Below, one piece after another: positions 1 to 10,859 of a DNA stretch of 64,000 nucleotides. Numbering within the stretch: the stretch's first letter is position 1; each line of letters starts with the position of its first letter. Source of the DNA: Corythucha ciliata (taxonomy: Eukaryota > Arthropoda > Insecta > Hemiptera > Tingidae); assembly GCA_038030265.1 (NCBI GenBank), contig CM075943.1, forward strand, positions 41,292,001-41,356,000. Direction: 5' to 3'. Position numbers and translations under genes: made by a program. The notes below the pieces were generated by a model that was not told the DNA's origin, made no database searches, and saw only the letters and a program-made list of their open reading frames with translations.

Positions 1-1054
1 TACGCTGTGCAGTTAACGATGATGCAAATCAGCGAAAGCCACTAACCTCGACGTTTTATTTACACTCAGTTCTTTAGTTTTCGGACATAAATGTGAAGTA
101 GTAAAAGGAAGTCCGAAAAGTCAAACTCGTGACCTTTTTGCACTTGGACGAACACTTGTGAACGGCACAAATTGACGTACCGAACCCAGTTAGAAAGCCT
201 GCAGCGTCTCGGACCTGAAATTAAACAGGAACTTCAAAAAAATGAAATGCTGAGATGACAAAAATGATATGAAAAGATACAATCATTGTATCTTTACCGC
301 AAAAATAAAACTTCAGTCATAACCAGTCGCACAAGTGCTTTACGATTTGACACGGTTAGTAGACGCTGTGTTGTTGGGTGTACGAATAGAGATAGCAGAC
401 CCACCTTGTTTTTCACAGTTCCTGTTGTAGTGACGTCCCTCGACAGCGGAATGTTGAGGGAGACCAACATTTAACAGTTGTCTGAAAGACGTATTTGAAA
501 TGAGGATTAAAACAGAAGACAATGCCTAAATTTGCGTTTGTCTGTGACCGATACTTTATTTCACGTGAGTTTGTGAACATTTTATTTGAATTTTGAAATA
601 CATTTTTCCCTCTTACTTTCCATTGTTGCGGTCTTTAGGTCATTCTTTAATAGATCGTAAATTTCTCGGATTTTGCGCCGTCGAGGAATCGTGGGTATCC
701 TTAGAGGTTTTCGCCAAAAAAGCCCGATCTGATCTCTAGACTGTGAACAGGGTTCATAGCTCACGCTAAGTTTAGGTGCATGTGTAACGCGTTTTGTCCC
801 CTCTTCAGTTCTTACTCGTTGGTTGTTCTTCTTTCTATGTGTATTTGTTCGAAGATGACTCAATCATCATAGACGTCCTTGCTGCGTCGTCAGCGTGCGA
901 CGACCAAGGGCTGGGCGCACTCAGGGAAGAGATCCAAGTCCCATTCGAAATTTTTCAAGACGCGTCTTTTAAAATTTAAAAGCCACCTATATTTTTTGCG
1001 CAAACTTCTCTAACCCAATTCACACCGTACGAGTGTGTGGGCTTCACAGGGTCT
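1..1054. other. No gene recognised; possible THAP-like scrap
   Basis: I see no complete gene or repeat here. In the plus-strand frame around 367-474 the translation RRCVVGCTNRDSRP is followed by a hydrophobic stretch, which loosely resembles the first Cys pair of a THAP (C2CH) zinc finger. The later Cys and His are not visible, so this is a weak resemblance only. Confidence 0.3.
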
Positions 1055-1062
1055 TATAACGC

Positions 1063-1906
1063 TGGTTCAATATGCGGTCTACCGACCCTCCATTGGTTCA
1101 ATATGCGGTCTACCGACCCTCCACTGGTTCAGCATGCGGTCTACCTATCTTACGTGTGCTGTGCTTACCTAAGGGAGTTTCTCTTCGAAGTGAAGATCGT
1201 CTAGGCGTTGAATCCATTAGGCTGTCACTAGGGAGGTGCTCCTCATGTCGTCGAAGAAAGCGTAGAAGGGGTTTTGAGGATGGATCGAGCGCCACCATTC
1301 CTCCTGGAGTTGTCTGCTTAATAAAGGGCTTGCCCCGTTCAATTTTATGGCGTACCTATTCTTGACGACCCTCCACAAGCACTCAATCGTCTGGGTTTGG
1401 GCTCCAGTGATCGGGTCTACGAAATGTTCACTATGGTTCACCGTTTTGTGCACGAACCCTTCCCTGTCAAGGGTACTGTACGCTCGCCACTGGTCGGAGA
1501 GAATCGTTGTACCGGCGGCTATTTCGTTTTTTATTATGGGAAGCAGGGTGGCCCGATCTCGTCGCTCAACGATAAATAGCCTCCTCTCAAGAAAACCGTC
1601 GTGGCGGCAGCACATACCGAAGACCCAGGGCCCTTGAACCCGGTTGCCATAATTGCGAGCCGATAGCTGTTCAGGTGCGTCATCAAGGTGTTCAGGGGTA
1701 GTATCATCGTCAACATCGTCGTCGTCGAGGGGTAACGGGGTAGTCCGATCGCTGGCTAAGATTCGACCGCGGTTGTATTTTCTTTTTCCTTGAAACAGCG
1801 ATTCGTCGATCACGGACGCGATTCCGACATCACCTTGTTATGGTAGACTGCACGAGCGGGTGAGGAGATCGCGAGCTCGAGGTAGACCGCATATTGAACC
1901 AGTACC
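1063..1906 (-). mobile_element. Merlin (IS1016-like) DNA transposon, degraded
   Basis: The ends carry a perfect 20-bp inverted repeat, GGTTCAATATGCGGTCTACC at 1064-1083 and its complement at 1881-1900. The octamer TATAACGC occurs directly outside both ends (1055-1062 and 1907-1914), which fits the 8-9 bp target duplication of Merlin elements. The left end is repeated three times as a 31-bp tandem unit starting at 1064, 1095 and 1126. The right terminus has about five more bases (GTACC) than the left, so the left tip has probably been altered. The interior encodes the C-terminal part of an ISXO2/IS1595-type transposase on the minus strand. Confidence 0.85.
1217..1813 (-). pseudogene. Merlin transposase, N-terminally truncated (ISXO2-like DDE domain)
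   Basis: About 198 residues are open. The reading starts VIDESLFQGKRKYNRGR and continues with FGMCCR..FIVERRDRATLLPII, TTILSDQWRAY, TVNHSEHFVDPITGA and QTIECLWRVVK, the signature of the ISXO2-like transposase domain used by IS1595/IS1016 and eukaryotic Merlin elements. The presumed catalytic residues are all present: D in VIDES, D in ILSDQW and E in TIECLW. The frame begins on a GTG codon, and family-like residues (GDVGIAS) continue upstream until a TAA near 1840. The N-terminal helix-turn-helix and zinc-binding part expected of a full protein (about 300 residues) is missing, because the right inverted repeat lies only about 70 bp upstream. The copy is therefore defective, although its DDE core is intact. 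Confidence 0.85.
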
Positions 1907-1914
1907 TATAACGC

Positions 1915-4053
1915 CTTAAATTTTTCAGCTGTATAAGCTGAAAAATCGCGGCGTTCTCCCTACCATAGAGGAAAGTAATCACTTCCAGAAATTCCAAAGA
2001 AAGAGAAGATTTGTCATGTTCGAGGAAAACTCGGAGTCTAGAGCGGGGCCTGGGTCAAAGCCGCCACCAAGATCTAACATCTTCCGCTTTTTCACGTACT
2101 TAATCTAATAATTTAAAAAAAACGTGGTTATTTAACTCTAATACTTCCTGACCGCCGTGCAAAGCAAATATAAAGCTTCAAACTTACTTTATGCGTTGGA
2201 AAAACGATAGAAACAGTGGAACAAGTACACTTCCCGTAAAAATAGTGTTACATTGATAACATCTTCCTTAAGATAAGGGGCCAAGTCGTGACGTTTCACG
2301 CACGCGCCTAATTCCATGCACCCCTCCTACCCACTAGATATCAACTTTATCTACCCCAAAATGCCGGATGGGCTCACTCGGTTGTATAGTTACCTTACTC
2401 AAACCCGACATCACGTGGACGTGTCGAGGTCGAGCCACTCAGGTTTTGAATAGGTGTCTACATTTTGCGCTCCGGATGGTTTGCCTTTTCCTTTACTATA
2501 GCTATCGTCGTCAAGTTCAGAGGAGTCAATCGACCGAGATTCTTGATCTCAATCCCCTCGAGAAAAGACCAAGAGCAAACAGATTTTGACTCTATTCTAT
2601 TCTATTCATTCTAAAACTAACTTGACACTGCGTACCTGTATTGCTGAATCAACACACTTGTTCTCCTTTTTAAATGTGAAATTCGAAACTGCGCACATTA
2701 AAAGACTGAACCACCTCGAACAAAATCACAAAGCGCACCTCGAAGGAAAGAAAAAATACCGACTCGACAACAATAAACAATACACCGAAGACAATACACT
2801 GAAGACTAGAAGAACGATAGTTCCCTTTCCCTCCTATCACTACTAGCTTAGAGTATATATAGATAGAGATCGCTTCAGGCTGCGTGGTGGCAAAACGGGT
2901 GGTTTTCATTGGTTAACTGCTTCTTGGTTATCTGCTTGGCAAAACTGTGAAGCCAACATAAAGGTCACGTGACTAGTTCGGAATGATCATGTGCGGGGTG
3001 GAGTTTCACCCTTGGTGAGTGGTGCGGTGGGGAGGTCTGTTATAATAATCACGTGACTAGTTCACAACGACCGTGCGGGGAAAAGGGTCCAATTTGGCTG
3101 CGTAAAGCGCAATTATCTCTCTAGCCATATTCAATTCACTCTGCGACTACTAGACAACGTTTTTCTACTCCCCATGCTAAACCCAGCTTAATGAAACGTC
3201 AACACTTCTCCAAAGAGTAAAAGTTGTCGAATGCTTACCTATTGGTGGCGAGCAAAGTCATGTAGAAAAACAAGTTGTCTCACTTACTAGAAGGCGGACT
3301 GAAGCTAAACCTGAGTTATCATTTTTGCTCCCGTTAGCAGCGCGGCGGTCCCTATTTGACATAGCTTATCCATTTTGTAGCTGTGTTTTGAGATGTGTGA
3401 TTAGTGGTGTTTGACTTTACGGAAGAAGTTTTGTTCACAATTAATTTGTTTACTAATTTTTGCTATTGGAGTGATTTTAATTGAAAAGAAGCATGCCTAA
3501 TTGCTTCGTTCCTAATTGTGAATTATTTAGCAACACAGACTAATTTTTAGTCTTTAAGGGCTTTCACTCCGAATTGTAATGTCTACTGTTTAGGTTCTAC
3601 TGCTATTTTTAAAAATGTTCTTTCTCAATAATTATGAATCGCTCGTCATTTAAATTTGTGTTCAGCATAAGGTTCATAAATCTCAATGTAACCAAAACAT
3701 ATTATGTATCATGTAAATCTTATTTCCATCATTATGCTAATAAAAACTTTAACATGAAAACAACAAAAAAAAAACATGCTTTCCGTTGTTATACGGGTTT
3801 ATCTGGAAATATGTCAGACATAAAATAAGGCACTGTACACCATTTTTGCCGCAAAATAAGGGATACAAACGCGGGAAGGCAACGCGAGGATATAGAAACA
3901 TTTAAGGACGGTGTTGTAAATAAGACAAAATTGCCTTTTTAGATGAACAAGATTTTTTTGAAGTATCCACATTTTTATGCCCCTAGAGATTGGTTGAATG
4001 AGCAATTTTTCTAATTTTTACTCGTCATTCAGCCTGCTGTCATTTCACACAAA
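1915..4053. other. Intergenic; tiny THAP-like start at 3493
   Basis: No gene is recognised. At 3493-3543 a 16-codon frame reads MPNCFVPNCELFSNTD and then stops. M-P-x-C-x-V-P-x-C is the usual beginning of a THAP domain, so this could be a dead scrap of a THAP protein or P-type element. The rest is AT-rich unique-looking sequence. Confidence 0.3.
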
Positions 4054-4061
4054 TCCCTAAG

Positions 4062-5840
4062 CAGGGCAGGGCAGTAATTGAATTACATGTAATTGAATTA
4101 CGTAATTCAATTACAATCAGTAATTGGTAATTAGTAATTGATAACAATACGCCATTGTAATTGGTAATTTGTAATTAAAAGCACTTTTTCGAAGTAATTT
4201 GTAATTAACAATTACCAATTACATTTCCATCTTGTCAGATTCAATATTACTTCGAAAACTCAGCGGGTACTATTTCGCGCCTTGCTTGGAGCTTTTGGAG
4301 AGTTTTTGCATGAAATTGCATGATTTTTCTCAGTTTTTTCAGTTTACTAGCGAATTAGCGGTTTCTTCACCTATTGCCATGAATTGGCGTTTTTTTTTTT
4401 TTCAATTTCAGCCTGAAAATTTGCCTTCAGAATCCGCAAATTGGCGTGTATTCAGTTTTTGGCGCAAATAAGAATTTTTCTCAATTTCAACCGTGAATTA
4501 GCGCTTTTTTTAATTGTAGCGGCGACGCGTCGTAGCGTTTCAAACCTGTGAATCAGCGAATTTTCTCAATTTCAATCACAGATTGGCGTCTGGCGCAATT
4601 TTAGCTGTAAATTGGCGATTTTTTCCATTTTTAGCCTCGAATTAGCAATTTTTTCAATTTTTAGGCTTAAAATTAACCTTTCTCTTAATTTTGACCAGGC
4701 TGATTATTTTTTTCTTCTTAATATTACCCGCAAATTAGCGGTTTTTCACATTTTACCACCGCATTAACAATTTTATATAACTTTTATATGTATAGATTAT
4801 TGCCTTTTTTCAGTTCTAGCCGTGAATTAGCGTATTTTTTAACATTGCACTATAGCCATTCATGAATTTGCCATTTTTCTGAATTTTAGCCACAAAAATG
4901 CCTTCAGAAGGTGCAAATTTAAATTATAAATGTTTTTTTTTTTTTTTTCCAAACCAAAAAATTTACATTTATCCATCCATTTCTGTCAAAAAATCATCTG
5001 GGTCTGAAGTCCAAGGATAAAGCTGGACGAACTCATCTAACTTCAACGTGAAACGCTCATGGATATTTTATGGGGCTCTTCTTTATGGTACTAGAGCTCC
5101 TTCGTTCGTATACTTGTGGCTCTGGGGGGGGGGGGATCTATCCCCCATATTCCCCCTGTACCTACACCCCTGCCCCAAACACAAAAAGCTCGAGCCACAG
5201 AATGCTGACACCACAAAAAGCTCGAACCACAAGAAACTCCAATCCAAATAGCTCTAACCACAACATTCTCAAAGGACAAAAATTTGAACCACATAAAGCT
5301 GTCATTGCAAATCTTTCTGAGAGTTAGGTATCGCATGCAAAATTTCAAAGAAATACATAAAGAATCCGGGACATATTGCGTCCCAGGACGTCCTTGGCTG
5401 GGACGCCGGACAATATTAGCCAAATTAGCAAACTATGACTATCCGGGATTCCCCGTGAGTTCGCAGACTGGGGTGTGGGGCAAAATTAGCCAAATTAGCA
5501 AATTTGACCCCGGACATTTCGCAACCCTACTCATGCGACGCGCTTGGCATCTTGGGGCTATGCTGTTCCTGCTTCCTATCTCAAAGATCTGTTCTGACGT
5601 TCGATTGTTGACTGGACGCACTAAAAAAATGACAGTGAACAAGAGCAAGACGCTTGCGTGTTCCACAAATCCAGCTCTTGGGTAATTGGTAATTGAAAAA
5701 GTAATTCAATTACAGTAATTTAATTTGTAATTATTCGTGGAAGTGAAAAGTAATTGGTAATTTGTAATTAATCCTCCTTTTTGGAAGTAATTTGTAATTT
5801 GTAATTAATTACTCAAAAAGCTGTAATTTGCCCACCCCTG
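4062..5840. mobile_element. hAT-type non-autonomous transposon
   Basis: The left end begins CAGGGCAGGGCAGTAATTG and the right end, read inward, begins CAGGGGTGGGCAAATTAC, the CAGGGGTGGGC-type terminus of hAT elements. The octamer TCCCTAAG lies on both sides (4054-4061 and 5841-5848), the 8-bp target duplication expected for hAT. The uninterrupted site, with one TCCCTAAG followed by AAGAAGG, is present at about 18,300. Inside both ends are subterminal blocks of GTAATTGGTAATTTGTAATTA-type repeats (about 4074-4222 and 5682-5835). No transposase is seen; the interior is mostly a degenerate ~30-bp array (4240-4930) and a G12 run. Confidence 0.88.
4240..4930. repeat. Degenerate ~30-bp tandem array, family B
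   Basis: The units look like TTTTTCTCAATTTTAGCCG followed by CGAATTAGCG, repeated with many substitutions and length changes. The array lies inside the hAT element. The same unit builds the 29.8-31.1 kb array in the same orientation. Confidence 0.7.
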
Positions 5841-7180
5841 TCCCTAAGAAGAAGGAAGGCTCATCACAAAAAACTTGCCATGGAGACAGGCTTTCAGATG
5901 TCTGGCTGTTACAGAAAACCTTTTTTTCGTAGGTGCAGATGACAACCAACGAAAATCATGTTATAGTATGACCCCAACTTTGCTGCATTCGAAGAACGCT
6001 GTCGTTCTCGGCGTTGTAACTGCAAAAGCTGTGATTTCTGCAAAGGCGTGGTTTTGCATAAAGCTCTGCCTTCCTTTGCATAAAAAAGCTTAAGCCCTCC
6101 CGCTTGAAGAAATTTCAAAACAATCCATACCACAACTGTAGATATTGGTGCGAGGGGGAGTGACAGTTTCCATATGTCGCCTCGCCTCATGTGAAACATG
6201 GAATTAAATGGATGTTCGCAGGCCTCTTCACCATTCATGTGAAGGGAGCAGGCGGAAATTGTTATGGATGGGGGTTAAAGGACTAGTTTACTGCACTATT
6301 TATGCGAAAAATCATCCCTTTGTAGAAAATGTTGTCCTCTTTCCAACACGCCATGTTTTTGTGGCCACGCATTGCTCAGATATTGAAGAAGACATGGAGA
6401 AAGCATTGATAATTTTGGACCCTGTGTAGTAATACGATTTTCACTCCTCCGACACAGGGTTTTTTTCGGATTGAACAGGACAAGTGGCGGATGTAACAAT
6501 CGTCCGAGCCCAACAATTTTCATCCAAATATACCGGCTTCTATATGTGTACTCTTTAATAAAACCTCCGAAAGGGTCCAACGTAACTGGAGGAGAGACTC
6601 TCAAGTCTTTGGTCTCATCCCAAGACAATGCAGCTACGTCTGAAACGAGGAAAGCTCAAATAGATGTTATGTTCGATAGAATCTTGGATGGAGCCTGAAT
6701 GAGCTTGAATGGGACTAAAAAAGTACCTACCTAGGTACTAAAAGGTGAAAAAGAAAAAATTCGACTGATCAAACGAATCTGGCGGTTTTTATTTGGTGTA
6801 TCAGAGCAGATTGACGCGCATCTTCATTTCAAGAAAAAACTGTTATATGCCCAATATAAATTTTTTAGACATATAGAGCAGAATCCGGGACAAATTGCGT
6901 CCAGCGGGGGTGACCTTGCTGGCTGGATCGCAATTTTCGTCGTCGTAATTTTGTCCGCCTATTAAATTAATAGCTTATACAGGGTGGTCGGTTTTGAGTA
7001 AAAAAAAAAATTTGGGTGATAGTTCACCGAAAACGGGATAAAAAAGTCCTATTCCGATTGTGGCCTATCTCTGAGTAATCATTTGTTTAGTGATTTTAAG
7101 AAACATTCGCATTTTCCCCGAAAAACTGTCATTTCTCTGTTTGTACCTACTGCCCTTTTTTTCAAAAGTGACGGCAGTTT
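5462..7180. repeat. Tandem duplication I, unit 1 (1,719 bp)
   Basis: Every landmark recurs 1,719 bp downstream, with about a dozen single-base differences seen by eye (roughly 0.7%). The unit starts inside the hAT element and contains its last 379 bp, the right target duplication and 1.3 kb of flanking sequence. That flanking part has several conserved short frames, for example one with KHGIKWMFAGLFTIH near 6200-6260, which I cannot assign. The left breakpoint reads GAGTTCG-CAGACTGG. Confidence 0.93.
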
Positions 7181-8899
7181 CGCAGACTGGGGTGTGGGGC
7201 AAAATTAGCCAAATTAGCAAATTTGACCCCGGACATTTCGCAACCCTACTCATGCGACGCGCTTGGCATCTTGGGGCTATGCTGTTCCTGCTTCCTATCT
7301 CAAAGATCTGTTCTGACGTTCGATTGTTGACTGGACGCACTAAAAAAATGACAGTGAACAAGAGCAAGACGCTTGCGTGTTCCACAAATCCAGCTCTTGG
7401 GTAATTGGTAATTGAAAAAGTAATTCAATTACAGTAATTTAATTTGTAATTATTCGTGGAAGTGAAAAGTAATTGGTAATTTGTAATTAATCCTCCTTTT
7501 TGGAAGTAATTTGTAATTTGTAATTAATTACTCAAAAAGCTGTAATTTGCCCACCCCTGTCCCTAAGAAGAAGGAACGCTCATCACAAAAAACTTGCCAT
7601 GGAGGCAGGCTTTCAGATGTCTGACTGTTACAGAAAACCTTTTTTTCGTAGGTGCAGATGACAACCAACGAAAATCATGTTATAGTATGACCCCAACTTT
7701 GCTGCATTCGAAGAACGCTGTCGTTCTCGGCGTTGTAACTGCAAAAGCTGTGATTTCTGCAAAGGCGTGGTTTTGCATAAAGCTCTGCCTTCCTTTGCAT
7801 AAAAAAGCTTAAGCCCTCCCGCTTGAAGAAATTTCAAAACAATCCATACCACTACTGTAGATATTGGTGCGAGGGGGAGTGACAGTTTCCATATGTCGTC
7901 TCGCCTCATGTGAAACATGGAATTAAATGGATGTTCGCAGGCCTCTTCACCATTCATGTGAAGGGAGCAGGCGGAAATTGTTATGGATGGGGGTTAAAGG
8001 ACTAGTTTACTGCACTATTTATGCGAAAAATCATCCCTTTGTAGAAAATGTTGTCCTCTTTCCAACACGCCATGTTTTTGTGGCCACGCATTGCTCAGAT
8101 ATTGAAGAAGACATGGAGAAAGCATTGATAATTTTGGACCCTGTGTAGTAATACGATTTTCACTCCTCCGACACAGGGTTTTTTTCGGATTGAACAGGAC
8201 GAGTGGCGGATGTAACAATCGTCCGAGCCCAACAAGTTTCATCCAAATATACCGGCTTCTATCTGTGTACTCTTTAATAAAACCTCCGAAAGGGTCCAAC
8301 GTAACTGGAGGAGAGACTCTCAAGTCTTTGGTCTCATCCCAAGACAATGCAGCTACGTCTGAAACGAGGAAAGCTCAAATAGATGTTATGCTCGATAGAA
8401 TCTTGGATGGAGCCTGAATGAGCTTGAATGGGACTAAAAAAGTACCTACCTAGGTACTAAAAGGTGAAAAAGAAAAAATTCGACTGATCAAACGAATCTG
8501 GCGGTTTTCATTTGGTGTATCAGAGCAGATTGACGCGCATCTTCATTTCAAGAAAAAACTGTTATATGCCCAATATAAATTTTTTAGACATATAGAGCAG
8601 AATCCGGGACAAATTGCGTCCAGCGGGGGTGACCTTGCTGGCTGGATCGCAATTTTCGTCGTCGTAATTTTGTCCGCCTATTAAATTAATAGCTTATACA
8701 GGGTGGTCGGTTTTGAGTAAAAAAAAAAATTTGGGTGATAGTTCACCGAAAACGGGATAAAAAAGTCCTATTCCGATTGTGGCCTATCTCTGAGTAATGA
8801 TTTGTTTAGTGATTTTAAGAAACATTCGCATTTTCCCCGAAAAACTGTCATTTCTCTGCTTGTACCTACTGCCCTTTTTTTCAAAAGTGACGGCAGTTT
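7181..8899. repeat. Tandem duplication I, unit 2 (1,719 bp)
   Basis: This is the second head-to-tail copy. The junction reads GCAGTTTCG-CAGACTGG and the right breakpoint GCAGTTTCG-AAATCTACG. TTCG is therefore shared by both breakpoints, a 4-bp microhomology. The copy carries only the right 379 bp of the hAT element (end at 7559, TCCCTAAG at 7560-7567), so the duplication arose after the insertion. Confidence 0.93.
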
Positions 8900-9640
8900 C
8901 GAAATCTACGGCCAAAAAGCGGAATTTGGCCAATTTCATTAACAAAAAAAAAATTACAACCATGAAAAACAATAAATAAAACAATAAAAAATATGATTTC
9001 AAGGTAAATGATGGTATTATTATTCGGGACTATTGTATGATACAGAAGCAATCAAAATTTTACCCGATATCTCGCATTTTAAGAAAAGATACATCATCCA
9101 GAATAATGTGAAAAATGGATAAAATAAAAGAGAAATAATAATATTTTTTGTGGAGGGGTTTTAGTTTAAATGTTGATTGTTTCTGTGCCATACGTTGGTT
9201 TTCTCAAGAAGTAGTGCATAAAAGTAAGTTTCGGGTCAGAATTGAATGTTATTTTCATACCCATCATTATTCCTTTTTAGCCCTAAATTCATTCAAATAT
9301 TTTTGAATTTTATTTTGGTTTCTTTTCATATTTTCTCATTGAAGGAGGGAGATAATTCAAATTGTGAGTACACCGTTGGAAAGCTGAGAAAATGGAGAAG
9401 TTTTTGCGAAGTTTGACCAACTGAAAAACAATTTGTCAAGAAGCAGTAAATTGTTTAAAAAATTGAAAATGCTCGTTTTTTCGCATCAGCAGGATAAAGC
9501 GTAACGTTTCTCTGCGTCTCTGACGAGTGTGAAGATTCATTTTGCTTGCACTCGTGATTTGGGCTATATCAACTAAAAACGTGAATATTAGGCCAGTCCG
9601 CATACTATAACTGATGTCATCCGAGACCTACCCGTTGGGG
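8900..9640. other. AT-rich intergenic stretch
   Basis: No gene, RNA or clear repeat is seen. The sequence is A/T-rich and unlike the arrays around it. Confidence 0.5.
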
Positions 9641-9829
9641 AAAATTTCTGGGTTCACAAAGAAGTTTGCGCTCAAAATATGGTGCTGAAGCTAAATTCTG
9701 TCGATAGCAAGTTTTTTTTTTGCCGGCATAATCAGACCCCGCGACGTTTTCCTGGTGGCCACGAATTTTGCCCAGATACAAGGGCCCTTGAAGTTGCCTC
9801 CTCCGAAAAAGCAATATTCACAAATTTAG

Positions 9830-10810
9830 CGCTTGAAACCCCAATTTTCGCGTATTTCGTTTAAAATAAATTCATCGTTCGTTCGTTCATTCATTTACAA
9901 ACCAATTTTGCAGGTTTAGCTTTTCTAAAAACCAATTTCGCGGTAGTTTATTCACTGAAAAATAGGTAGTGGAACCTCGATAACTCGAACCTCACGGGTA
10001 AAAGAACAAAATTCGAATTATCGAGAACTTCGACTAACCGGAATTCCAGTTATTGGGGCCCAGAATAACCGATTTCGAGTTATAGAGGTCCTAAGTTAGA
10101 AGACCTCTTCTGAATCCCCTCTTCGATGTGATAAATTCGAGTTATAGAGGTGAAGTACTCAAAACTTCGACTTATAGAGGTAAAAGGAGGATATAAGAGG
10201 TTCTTGAGATGGATTTTTTGGTCCATGAGCCTAAGAAAATTCGTCTTAACGAGGTTTCAGTTCGACTTATAAAGGTAAAAATTAAGGAAAATTGTAAGGA
10301 AAGTCAAGGGGATTCAAGAAAATTCGGTTTATCGGGGAATTCGAGTTACTGAGGTTCGACTTATTGAGGTTCCACTGTACCTATTTTGCGGGGTTTAGTC
10401 GTTGACATTTGACAAAACAAATTTTGCGTGTTCACCTCTTAAAACGCCTCGTCACACAGAACGTTGACTGACCGAGTAGCTCAGATTCCTTACTTTTTGT
10501 TCGGGCGCGGAGTCAATCCGCGTTGTGAGTAGCGAGGCCTTAAAAGTCAATTTTTTAGGTTCGGGTAATCAAAAATAAATTTTTGGGGGAATTCAAATTT
10601 CAATAAGATACCTACCAATTTCGTGGGCCAGGCTCTTTCAAAAATCAATTTGATGGCGCTGGCTCTTCAAAGGTTGGGCCACTCAAAAAATCAATTTCGC
10701 AGGTTCGATTATCCAAATAACGAACAAAGAACCTCATTTTTGGGGTACAAAACAACGTTGCAAGCACCCAGAAGCAAATTTTCGCAGCCTTGTCATCCAG
10801 AACAGGTCCC
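9830..10810 (+). repeat. Degenerate ~31-bp array, family A, split by a transposon
   Basis: Units of the type AACCAATTTCGCGG-GTTTGGCTCTTTCAAA lie on both sides of the small transposon at 9969-10377 (for example around 9900-9960 and 10,540-10,810). The transposon landed in an existing array. Confidence 0.6.
9969..10377. mobile_element. Tc1/mariner-type MITE (pogo/Tigger-like ends)
   Basis: The element runs from GTGGAACCTCGATAACTCGAA to CGACTTATTGAGGTTCCACTG and is flanked by TA on both sides (9967-9968 and 10378-10379). The interior repeats variants of TTCGAGTTATAGAGGT several times in both orientations, which is typical of short pogo-like elements. The first two bases (CA) of the left terminus appear to be lost. 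No coding capacity is present. Confidence 0.75.
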
Positions 10811-10859
10811 TCAGACGAAGAAATCGATGTATGACAAAAAACTTGTATTAACATTCTGA

